Positions 23,820-30,991 of a stretch of DNA of 34,866 nucleotides are shown piece after piece (position 1 is the stretch's first letter; every line of letters starts with the position of its first letter). A program made the position numbers and the translations under genes. The DNA is from Pseudomonadales bacterium (GTDB taxonomy: Bacteria > Pseudomonadota > Gammaproteobacteria > Pseudomonadales > Azotimanducaceae), in NCBI GenBank assembly GCA_028280225.1, contig JANQMF010000193.1:1-34866 (forward strand), read 5' to 3'. Under the pieces are notes generated by a model. The model saw nothing but the letters and a program-made list of their open reading frames with translations, was not told the origin of the DNA and ran no database searches.

Positions 23820-24875
23820 CTAGCGATCCTGGAGGAACTTCAGTACCAGGGCGGTCACCGCCTCTGGCGCGTCCTCGGTAGAGTAGTGGCCGGCCTGGGG
23901 CAGGATGTGAACCGGAGCGTGCGGAAAGAGCTGCCGGAACAGGGGAATAAAATAACGGTGCTGCAGGGTCTGATCCCGTGCTCCCCATATGGCGATTGCC
24001 GGCTTTTCAACTAGCTGTTGTTTAACGTCCGCTGGGGGTACGGCAAATTCATGCTGGCCGGTGGCAAAACCCAGTGCCCAACCTGTTGGACCCTGGGTGT
24101 AGCTGGGGCTTGGGAAGGGCGCTGTATATGCCCGCAGCCAGGATGGCGTAATAATCTCATTGCGTTCAAAGCCGTTGAGCTTAAGGGTCGACAACATGTT
24201 GTAGTCGAGATTGCCAAGGGTCTGTAACAACGTACCCTTTTTGTGGGCGCTCACAATCCACTGAAACCAGGGTGCCCCGCTTGCGTTGGCGGACAAGGTG
24301 TGCAAAAGATCGGGTTGGCCCAGAGGCATGGGACCGTTCACGGCAACAAATTGTTTAACTCGATTGGGATGGCGGATGGCCAGACCCATGCCTACCGGCC
24401 CGCCGAAGTCATGCATGACCAGGGTTATGCGGGTCAGATCCAGCGCCAGTACCAGGGCTTCCAGGTTGTCAACATGATCCTGCAACCAGTAGGTGCGCGC
24501 GGCAGGTGCGGCACTTTTGCCAAAACCCATGTGATCGGGTACCACAACCCTGGCCCGTGTCGCCCAATGGGCAATCTGATGTCTGAACAGGTAACCCCAG
24601 GTGGGTTCCCCGTGCAGCACCAGCAGTGTGTCTTCCCCGCTGCCTTCGTCCACATAGTGCATGGAGAAACCCGGTGCGCGTGAGTAGTTGGCCGCATAGG
24701 GCCAGGTGCCGGAGAATGTTTCGCCCGCCGGAACCACCGGGTCGATATTCGCATGGGCGGGCATAACCCCATGCCACGCCAAACAAAAAGAGAACAACAG
24801 GGCCCCAATTGGGGAAGCGAGGAGGGGGGTGGGGACCCTGTTGTTACTGCAAACAAAATGAATTCTGGGGGACAC
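23820..24875 (-). CDS. Exported alpha/beta-hydrolase, haloalkane-dehalogenase-like
   Basis: A 351-residue protein with an N-terminal signal peptide (hydrophobic core at about 18-38, cleavage near MPAHA-N). The fold matches haloalkane dehalogenases and related epoxide hydrolases. The oxyanion motif HGEPTWGY is at 88-95, the nucleophile elbow HDFGG has Asp156, the acid is Asp301 (WGARDQ) and the base is His330 (AGHYSTEDAPE). In classical dehalogenases a Trp follows the nucleophile; here it is Phe157, so halide binding is uncertain and an epoxide or ester substrate is possible. The Asp nucleophile argues against an ordinary esterase. The start is GTG, with weak support; the AraC gene lies 107 bp upstream. 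Confidence 0.88.
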   Translation of the reverse strand: MSPRIHFVCSNNRVPTPLLASPIGALLFSFCLAWHGVMPAHANIDPVVPAGETFSGTWPYAANYSRAPGFSMHYVDEGSGEDTLLVLHGEPTWGYLFRHQIAHWATRARVVVPDHMGFGKSAAPAARTYWLQDHVDNLEALVLALDLTRITLVMHDFGGPVGMGLAIRHPNRVKQFVAVNGPMPLGQPDLLHTLSANASGAPWFQWIVSAHKKGTLLQTLGNLDYNMLSTLKLNGFERNEIITPSWLRAYTAPFPSPSYTQGPTGWALGFATGQHEFAVPPADVKQQLVEKPAIAIWGARDQTLQHRYFIPLFRQLFPHAPVHILPQAGHYSTEDAPEAVTALVLKFLQDR

Positions 24876-24982
24876 TTTTTGTGGTGCTCTTGATTGATCA
24901 GTTGGCGCAGATCTTGATGCACGCGCGCGCCAGCCTCTTTCAATAAAGCGACATTTCAGAATTTTTGGGTTTGTTTAGCGGC

Positions 24983-25864
24983 TCAAGTGGCGCGGCGAAT
25001 GGCGCCCGGGGTTGTCCCTAACATTTTTCTGAACGCTGTAGTCATGTGGCTTTGGGATGAAAATCCGGTTGCATAGGCAATTTGTGACAGCGAGTGATCT
25101 GTTTCCTCAAGCAGGTTGCGCGCGGTATCCGTACGCCGGCTAATCACGTAGGTATGAGGTGGCTCGCCCACTGTTCTTTTGAAGGCTCGAATCAGGTGAT
25201 CGTTGGAAACACCCACCAGTTGAGCCAGCTTGTCGATACCTAAATCTCCTTCCAGATTAGCGTCGATATAGGACAGCAGCATGTTGATCAGATCCGGGCT
25301 CATACGGGTGCGCACTTGTTTCTTGCGGGCAACCATGGGTCTGAAGAGTTCAACAATCAGGGTGGTGGCCAGAGCCTCAACGTAGGGTGCTGATGCGTTG
25401 GCGTTGCTTATTTGTGCCCTGATCTTCTTCGCCAGGGCCGTTGTAAACGGGGTTGGGCTACCCAGAATAACCTCTGGATTTATAGCTTCTGCAGGCTCGC
25501 CAAGGCCGCCGCTGATGATGTTACGCATGGCATCGAACTTAATCACAAACGCTAATACTTCCGGCGCCTGTGCGGTTTCACCCTTTAAGGGGAACATTGG
25601 CGGAGCAACAATAAATTCATAGGGGCGCCGCTCGTAGCGTCTGACTCGATCGCCGGCCAGGGAACTGGTGCCTTCAGCGGGGGCAAAATTTATACTGGCA
25701 AATGTTTCCGTTAGCCTGACGTTAAAGTGGCGTTCACCCGGCGGCACCAGTTCGACAATAAAGTTGTGAAACACCAGACGCTCACCCCAAAGTGGCAGGG
25801 TGTCGACCGGCGGGCGGGCTTGTGGAATGATCTGACGGCGGGATTTGCTGGGGCGTTTTGCCAT
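24983..25864 (-). CDS. AraC-family transcriptional regulator
   Basis: A 293-residue regulator with an uncharacterised N-terminal sensing domain and a C-terminal AraC HTH pair at about 195-293: DLGIDKLAQLVGVSNDHLIRAFKRTVGEPPHTYVISRR and SLSQIAYATGFSSQSHMTTAFRKMLGTTPGAIRR. The ATG is 2 bp after the acyl-CoA ligase stop, so ligase and regulator are in one operon, an arrangement that implies the regulator controls its own catabolic unit. The exported hydrolase is 107 bp downstream on the same strand, so it may also respond. The N-terminal half is rich in Arg and Lys, of unknown meaning. Confidence 0.92.
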   Translation of the reverse strand: MAKRPSKSRRQIIPQARPPVDTLPLWGERLVFHNFIVELVPPGERHFNVRLTETFASINFAPAEGTSSLAGDRVRRYERRPYEFIVAPPMFPLKGETAQAPEVLAFVIKFDAMRNIISGGLGEPAEAINPEVILGSPTPFTTALAKKIRAQISNANASAPYVEALATTLIVELFRPMVARKKQVRTRMSPDLINMLLSYIDANLEGDLGIDKLAQLVGVSNDHLIRAFKRTVGEPPHTYVISRRTDTARNLLEETDHSLSQIAYATGFSSQSHMTTAFRKMLGTTPGAIRRAT

Positions 25865-25866
25865 GG

Positions 25867-27387
25867 CTAGTTTGCCGCCAAGACCCGGGCACGTGCTCTG
25901 AGCAGCCGCTTTTGGACCTTGCCCGTGGCGGTGGTGGGGAGTGATTCAAAGTAAACCTTGCAAGGTACCTGGTGTCGCGGCAGGCGTTTTTCGCAAAACT
26001 CAATAATCGACTCATCCCAACTGGTTTTATCAGTATCTTCAGCCAGCTCAACGAAGGCACAGGGTTGAAACACACCTGCCGGATTTTCTATGGCAACCAC
26101 CGCGGCGGCTTGCACTGTTGGATGTTGGTAAATTACATTCTCAATTTCAATTGAAGAGACATAACCCTGCTCTGTGCGGATGGCGTCGTTAACCCGGTCC
26201 TTCACCTCGATACTGCCATCCTCGTGCCAGGAACCCAGATCTCCTGTGTTGAGCCAATCATCCTGCATCAGGGTGCTGCCGCGCAGCCGGATTTCACCCA
26301 GCGAGGTGCCGTCTCTGGGCACCGGTGTGCCCAAGTCGGGATCAACTATGTTGAGTTGTTGGATGGCGGGGGTAGGTTTACCTTGCCAGGTGGGATCTGA
26401 AGGTTGCCCTTCGTTTTGATCGATAAACCCATCCCAGTTTATCGTTGCTGGGCCAAAAGCTTCACTGGCACCATATTGGTGTATGACGCGAATGCCACGT
26501 GTATTGGCCTGTTCGACAATTGATCGTGGCAGGGGGGCACCCCCGGTAATACATGTGACGTTACCGGATAACTTTCCGCCGTAAGCGACCAACTCCCCCA
26601 GGGTACTGGGAGGACAACAGAAAACACTGATATTGAACTTGTTTAAAGCGTTGACAATGTCCGCTGGAGTGGTGCTGGGGATGCAGACGTGGGTCCCGGC
26701 AACGGCGGTCACAGCCCAGATGAAGGAAAGTCCGTTACTGTGAAACATGGGCCAGGTCCACAACATTACGGTGGTGGGTTCAAGGCGAAAGCTCAGTGCA
26801 TTGGACAGTGCAGCAATGTAGGCGGAGCGATGGCTGTGGGATACAGGTTTTGGGTCACCGGTAGTACCCGACGTATAAAATTGTGAAATGGTCTCAAATT
26901 CGTCGAGCGGGTCCGGGAGTAAACTTTCTGCGCCTGCGGTGTCTAACAAAGTTTCGTAGGGGAGAAAGGTGTCGGATACGCCAGCAGCGGTGTTTGTGGC
27001 ATAGACGTGGCTGACGGTTAATTGGCCCAGCAATTGCGGGTCAAATAACCCGGGATCTATGATCAGAACCTTTGCGTGGCACGCCTTAAGCTGTCTGATC
27101 AGGGTCTGGTTGTCCAGGTAGGGATTCAAGGCGGTCACAACACCGTGGGCAGCTGGAATGGCATAGTGTAGTTCCAGCATTTCCAGACAGTTGTTTGTTA
27201 TGACCACAACTTTTTCTCCGGGTGTAATCCCCAGCCCCACCAGCGATGCGGCAATTCGACAGACGCGCGAGTGCAGCCCGCAATAAGACACCGTCCCGTG
27301 GTTGCTGACAACTGCTGGATGGTGCCCAAAAAAAGAGTTTCCCCTGGCTAAAAAGTGTAAGGGTGTCAGTGGTGTTGGATTGTTCAT
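25867..27387 (-). CDS. AMP-binding acyl-CoA ligase
   Basis: A 506-residue ANL-superfamily enzyme that activates a carboxylic acid with ATP and CoA. Core motifs are YTSGTTGDPKPV (171-182; the usual PKGV has Pro instead of Gly), HQYGASEA (303-310), TGDLGSWHEDGSIEVKDR (381-398) and the C-terminal catalytic Lys490 in TTATGKVQKRLLR. The hinge motif following DR reads EQGYVSSIEIE rather than GGENISSxEIE, so two conserved glycines are changed. The start has GGGGG upstream. It is co-transcribed with the AraC gene. Fatty, aromatic or terpenoid acids are plausible substrates; the sequence does not decide. Confidence 0.92.
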   Translation of the reverse strand: MNNPTPLTPLHFLARGNSFFGHHPAVVSNHGTVSYCGLHSRVCRIAASLVGLGITPGEKVVVITNNCLEMLELHYAIPAAHGVVTALNPYLDNQTLIRQLKACHAKVLIIDPGLFDPQLLGQLTVSHVYATNTAAGVSDTFLPYETLLDTAGAESLLPDPLDEFETISQFYTSGTTGDPKPVSHSHRSAYIAALSNALSFRLEPTTVMLWTWPMFHSNGLSFIWAVTAVAGTHVCIPSTTPADIVNALNKFNISVFCCPPSTLGELVAYGGKLSGNVTCITGGAPLPRSIVEQANTRGIRVIHQYGASEAFGPATINWDGFIDQNEGQPSDPTWQGKPTPAIQQLNIVDPDLGTPVPRDGTSLGEIRLRGSTLMQDDWLNTGDLGSWHEDGSIEVKDRVNDAIRTEQGYVSSIEIENVIYQHPTVQAAAVVAIENPAGVFQPCAFVELAEDTDKTSWDESIIEFCEKRLPRHQVPCKVYFESLPTTATGKVQKRLLRARARVLAAN

Positions 27388-27720
27388 GGTCTACCCCCTG
27401 CCCCGGCTAAAGCAGTAATTTTCATTATCAAGTTTGGTGGCAGTGGTCAAGGCCCAGGCAAGGCTCAGGTGGGGGGAAGGCCATGGTCTTTTCACCCTGA
27501 TCCATCCGGGTGGTGCGGCCATTAACAAAATTCTTATACAATTCCCAGGACGTCACCGGAAACATTTTTGTCATCGCCGGTGGAGGTTGCCACTGGCATG
27601 GTTGGATTTGCCGGTATCATTGCGGCAATCAGGCAATCCGGGGTGGCCAACCGGACGCCACTACAGGGACTTTTTGACAACATAATGGCGAGTTTAAGCT
27701 AATCGATTTTGGGGGTAGAC
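27388..27720. other. 333-bp intergenic region
   Basis: Divergent promoter region of the acyl-CoA ligase (leftward) and the DUF385 gene (rightward). A TTGACA occurs at 27674-27679 without a convincing -10 at normal spacing. No gene or repeat is supported; an 83-codon rightward reading at 27434 has no homology I recognise and no Shine-Dalgarno. Confidence 0.45.
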
Positions 27721-28173
27721 ATGAGTGAGCAGACAAACGGGGCGCTGGGATTTCCCTCCGTAAATGCGCTATTGGAATTTAATCGCAGCATTATCGAAGA
27801 ATTCAGAGCCAACGGTGGCCGGTGTGGCGGCCGTTTTGAAGGTAATCCGATGATTCTGCTGACGATGACCGGCGCTAAGTCGGGCAAGACATTAACCACC
27901 CCCCTTAGTTACTGCGTGGATGGGGACGACTGCATTATTTTTGCATCCGCGGGCGGGTCACCTAAACATCCCAATTGGTACCACAACCTGATGGCCAACC
28001 AGGACATAACCATAGAACGCGGTGAAGAAAAATATGCCGCCAAGGCGGTGCTTACCGCCGGGGCAGAACGCGAAGACGCGTTTCAAAAAATGGTTAAAGC
28101 CATGCCGCGATTTGGGGAGTATCAGGAGAATACCGAGCGGGAGATTCCGGTGTTCAAGCTGGTCAGGGTGTAA
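27721..28173 (+). CDS. DUF385 (deazaflavin-dependent nitroreductase-like) protein
   Basis: A 150-residue protein from the ATG at 27721 (GGGGG 8 nt upstream). The family sequence is clear: NPMILLTMTGAKSGKTLTTPLSYCVDGDDCIIFASAGGSPKHPNWYHNLMANQDITIERG. The TGAKSGK and HPNWYHNL motifs are the cofactor and active-site regions of F420H2-dependent nitroreductase relatives (DUF385/PF04075). No membrane helix is present, unlike the other paralogue at 20933. In Gammaproteobacteria the F420 cofactor is not generally expected, so the flavin is unclear. It converges on the TetR gene with 24 bp between stops. Confidence 0.9.
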   Translation: MSEQTNGALGFPSVNALLEFNRSIIEEFRANGGRCGGRFEGNPMILLTMTGAKSGKTLTTPLSYCVDGDDCIIFASAGGSPKHPNWYHNLMANQDITIERGEEKYAAKAVLTAGAEREDAFQKMVKAMPRFGEYQENTEREIPVFKLVRV

Positions 28174-28192
28174 CCTTCTGGCCGGTTCCAGC

Positions 28193-28220
28193 CTGCGCTA
28201 GCGCAGCAGCTTTTTGTATT
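28193..28220 (+). terminator. Possible terminator between DUF385 and TetR genes
   Basis: The 14-bp perfect palindrome CTGCGCTAGCGCAG (28193-28206) is followed 4 nt later by TTTTTGTATTTTTTT on the plus strand. It could end the DUF385 transcript, though the spacing to the T-run is longer than usual and the site overlaps the 3' end of the TetR gene. Confidence 0.45.
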
Positions 28221-28842
28221 TTTTTAACGCTGCCGGGGACATGGCCGGGGCCAGGACCAGGATGGGAGCGCGCTGATACTCCCGCTTGAAACGGTTGTCC
28301 GGGATAATACCCTTCATCCATAACAAGTTGGTCGACCAGGTGCAGGTGCTTAAATTGCGTGCCAGCAGTTCAGGCTCAATCTCCCGGGTCAGTTCCCCCT
28401 GTGCAATCATGTCGTGGACCTGGGCCAGACTCTGCTTGACGTTGTTGACCAGCAGGGTATCAACAATGGGAGAACCAATCTGACCGTTAAATAACATCAG
28501 GGTCATGGCTTTGGCGTAACGGGGTGTTGCCAGAATCTGGTCGGCAATGATGCCGCTGTTGTACAGAACAAACTCGATACCCGTTTTGCCCGAAGAGGCG
28601 GCCCGTTCAGCAAGTTCGGCTAACAGTTCCTGTAAGGAAAGGAGGATCAGGTCGTCCTTATTGCCGAAGCGGTTATACAGGGTCATCAGCGCCACACCCG
28701 CACGCTCCGCCAACAGGCGCATCTGCAGGCCGTCGTAACCTTCCTCGGCAAGTAACTCGCGCGTGCATGCCAGCACCCGGGCCTTCCTTTGGGCCTGGAG
28801 CGGCGTCAGTGTACGTTCTGCTTTCACTGGTGTGTTGTTCAA
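28198..28842 (-). CDS. TetR-family transcriptional regulator
   Basis: About 214 residues from TTG at 28842; GTG at 28827 is equally possible, and neither has a good Shine-Dalgarno. The long in-frame reading to 29214 would cross the P450 promoter and coding region and is rejected. The HTH is KARVLACTRELLAEEGYDGLQMRLLAERAGVALMTLYNRFGNKDDLILLSLQELL. The ligand domain ends in a basic tail (ALKKYKKLLR). The gene is divergent from the P450 operon, and a matching palindrome lies in the shared promoter region, so repression of that operon by a hydrophobic effector is the simplest model. Confidence 0.87.
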   Translation of the reverse strand: MNNTPVKAERTLTPLQAQRKARVLACTRELLAEEGYDGLQMRLLAERAGVALMTLYNRFGNKDDLILLSLQELLAELAERAASSGKTGIEFVLYNSGIIADQILATPRYAKAMTLMLFNGQIGSPIVDTLLVNNVKQSLAQVHDMIAQGELTREIEPELLARNLSTCTWSTNLLWMKGIIPDNRFKREYQRAPILVLAPAMSPAALKKYKKLLR

Positions 28843-28904
28843 AAATACGTCTTTGTGGTGTTGGTGATTGTAACCATCATGGTTCTTAAGCTGAAATAAG
28901 AGAC

Positions 28905-28950
28905 TTGCGTTAATCTCCGGATTGCGTATTATTATAACAGGTTCTAAATA
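28905..28950. promoter_or_regulatory. P450 operon promoter with a KstR-like operator
   Basis: TTGCGT (28922-28927) and TAAATA (28945-28950) have a 17-bp spacer and form a candidate rightward promoter; an alternative is TTGCGT (28905-28910) with TATTAT (28927-28932), 16-bp spacer. Within the spacer, 28933-28946 reads TATAACAGGTTCTA, which matches TnnAACnnGTTnnA, the published KstR (TetR-family, cholesterol regulon) pattern. It may bind the divergent TetR protein. Confidence 0.5.
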
Positions 28951-28974
28951 TTTAGTCAGATAGGCGGGGGGTTC

Positions 28975-30159
28975 ATGTCCGATTTTGATTTTTTTGATCC
29001 TGATTTTCAGAAGCATACCCAAACCCATTTTCAACGCATGCAACGGGAATGCCCGTTTGCACACACCAGTAAACCCTTTGACTGGTATGCGGTGACCCGG
29101 GAGGCGGATGTGGCTGCGCTGCTGAAAGACTGGGACCTGTGGACCAGTTTTTCCGGTCCGGGGCTGGCGCATCAGACCGGTGGTGTTCTGGTTACGGTAG
29201 ATCCGCCGGAACACCTGTTTGACCGCAGACTCATTAACCAGGCCTTTTCACCCGCTCAGCTTCTGGCCATGGAGGACGACATTACGGCGCTGATTGGCGA
29301 GCTTATTGATCGATTTGTTGCGGATGGGCAGGGTGACCTGGTGCAACTGTTTACCGTGCCGGTACCCCTGATTGTCATTTCCCGGCTGCTGGGCCTGGAC
29401 GAAGACCAGGTCACGCAGATGCGGCCCCTTGCGGACGCGGTGATTCACCCGAATACCCCACCCGGTAAAATAGATCGCCCACAGGAAGACACCCCGCAAA
29501 CGCGCTACTTCAAACAGATGATTGATCAGCGCCGGGACATGCACAGCAAAGGGGAGACGCTGCCGGATGACGTGCTGACCACGCTGGTCACGGCGGAGCT
29601 GGACGGCCGCAGGTTAAACGACGTTGAGGTCATGGGGTTTATGGGCTTTCTTTATATTGCGGGCAGCCAGACCACAACCCAGCTTATCGGTAACCTGATT
29701 TATCGTTTGTTGCAACATCCCGAGCAACTTGATCTGTTGATAAACGATTGGTCTTTGCTGCCCAATGCGGTGGAGGAATCCCTGCGTTTTGATTCCCCGG
29801 TGAATGGGCTGTTCAGAACCAATACCCGTGAAACCGAAGTTCATGGGGTGACCATCCCCGAGGATACCAAGGTGATCTGCATGTTTGGTGCCGCCAATAT
29901 AGACCCGCAGTTTTGGGGTGAAGATGCTGGTGAATTTAATATCAGACGCAACCCGCAGCTGACCAAGCGGCACTATGCCTTTGGCAAGGGCATCCACTAC
30001 TGCATGGGCGCGCCTCTGGCGCGCCTGGAGGCACGGGTTGCCGTCAAGGCCATTTTTGAGCGGCTGCCCAACCTGCGGCTTACCGGCGAACCCAAAGAAA
30101 TTGCCGCCCATGTCATGCACGGTGTGGATTCTCTGCCGGTGGCGTGGGATATCGCCTAA
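28975..30159 (+). CDS. Cytochrome P450
   Basis: A 394-residue soluble bacterial P450. The I-helix oxygen-activating motif AGSQTT is at 229-234, the ExxR motif is E268-R271 (EESLR), and the heme-thiolate loop FGKGIHYCMGAPLAR has Cys343. There is no membrane anchor. Bacterial class I P450s receive electrons from a ferredoxin, and a ferredoxin gene starts 13 bp downstream, so the partner is in the operon. The substrate is unknown; the operon context suggests hydroxylation of a hydrophobic ring or chain. The start has a GGCGGGGGG purine-rich stretch before the ATG. It is divergent from the TetR gene. Confidence 0.97.
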   Translation: MSDFDFFDPDFQKHTQTHFQRMQRECPFAHTSKPFDWYAVTREADVAALLKDWDLWTSFSGPGLAHQTGGVLVTVDPPEHLFDRRLINQAFSPAQLLAMEDDITALIGELIDRFVADGQGDLVQLFTVPVPLIVISRLLGLDEDQVTQMRPLADAVIHPNTPPGKIDRPQEDTPQTRYFKQMIDQRRDMHSKGETLPDDVLTTLVTAELDGRRLNDVEVMGFMGFLYIAGSQTTTQLIGNLIYRLLQHPEQLDLLINDWSLLPNAVEESLRFDSPVNGLFRTNTRETEVHGVTIPEDTKVICMFGAANIDPQFWGEDAGEFNIRRNPQLTKRHYAFGKGIHYCMGAPLARLEARVAVKAIFERLPNLRLTGEPKEIAAHVMHGVDSLPVAWDIA

Positions 30160-30172
30160 ATAGGAGGAGAGA

Positions 30173-30367
30173 ATGGCCAAATTAGTGATTGATCTGCACA
30201 AGTGCCTGAATTCCGGTCAATGCGCCTATTTGCAACCCGAGCTGTTTGCATTGAATGATGACGGTGAGCCCCGGGTTGTCGATAGCGCACCAACGGGTGA
30301 TCTGATCGCCAAGGCCAATGACGCCATCACCATGTGTCCGGCGCAAGCCATTAGTCTGGAGGATTAA
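30173..30367 (+). CDS. [3Fe-4S]-type ferredoxin
   Basis: A 64-residue ferredoxin with Cys11, Cys17 and Cys55 (KCLNSGQC and MCPAQAI). The middle position of the usual CxxCxxC set is Ser, so a [3Fe-4S] cluster is expected, as in many ferredoxins that feed bacterial P450s. Its gene is 13 bp after the P450 and 2 bp before the nitroreductase, with GGAGGAGAG at the Shine-Dalgarno position. No ferredoxin reductase gene is in the operon, so a reductase from elsewhere, or a flavoprotein in the operon, must supply electrons. Confidence 0.95.
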   Translation: MAKLVIDLHKCLNSGQCAYLQPELFALNDDGEPRVVDSAPTGDLIAKANDAITMCPAQAISLED

Positions 30368-30369
30368 AG

Positions 30370-30966
30370 ATGGATGTATTAACGGCAATGGATACCTGCA
30401 CCGCCATGCGCTACTTCAAGGCAGATCCGGTGCCAAAAGAAGACCTGGAAAAATTGATTTATGCCGCCACCCGGGCGTCAAATCCGGGGAACAGTCAGGG
30501 TTGGGCATTTTTGATTATCGACGACCCTAAAACCAAACAGGTGGTGGGTGCTAAGGTGCTGGAAGGCATGGCACCTTTTTTTGCCAACCGGCCCGCGGGT
30601 AGGGATGGTGTGGAGGAACGCATGCTGGTGGGTGCGGAACACCTCGCGAAGAACTTTGCCGGGGTGCCCGCCTGGATTGTCGGTATGGCGCGCAAGGTTT
30701 ATCCGCCGCACGACCCTCAGGACAGCTTTATGCATTCAACCATCTATCCCGCGGCGCAAAATATGATAGTGGCGGCCCGGTCCATGGGTATAGGTACCTG
30801 TTTCACCACCTTCCCCGGTCATGCTGAAGCTGAAATCAGGACGTTGTGCAACGTGCCTGACGATCTGCATATGTTTGTTTATGTGGCGGTGGGTTATCCA
30901 CAACGGGACTTTATGCCGGTAAGGCGCAAGCCCATCGAAGAAGTGCTCACCTGGAATCGCTTCTAG
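30370..30966 (+). CDS. Nitroreductase-family FMN protein
   Basis: A 198-residue member of the NAD(P)H- and FMN-dependent nitroreductase superfamily: MDTCTAMRYFKADPVPKEDLEKLIYAATRASNPGNSQGWAFLII at the N-terminus, STIYPAAQNMIVAARSMGIGTCFTTFP in the middle and YVAVGYPQ near the end, where FMN-binding Arg, Ser, Gln and Gly positions are expected. Such proteins also act as enone reductases, dehydrogenases and dehalogenases. Its overlap-scale spacing to the ferredoxin indicates co-transcription. It may reduce an intermediate or act in electron supply to the ferredoxin; which is not shown. Confidence 0.93.
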   Translation: MDVLTAMDTCTAMRYFKADPVPKEDLEKLIYAATRASNPGNSQGWAFLIIDDPKTKQVVGAKVLEGMAPFFANRPAGRDGVEERMLVGAEHLAKNFAGVPAWIVGMARKVYPPHDPQDSFMHSTIYPAAQNMIVAARSMGIGTCFTTFPGHAEAEIRTLCNVPDDLHMFVYVAVGYPQRDFMPVRRKPIEEVLTWNRF

Positions 30967-30991
30967 CCCAGCTATCTAAGGGGAGGAGGAC

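Noticed and set aside
27434-27685. 83-codon rightward ORF
   Set aside because: No Shine-Dalgarno and no recognisable domain in the divergent promoter region.
28843-29214. N-terminal extension of the TetR ORF through the P450 promoter and coding region
   Set aside because: It overlaps the P450 coding start and shows no domain; the HTH begins near 28820.
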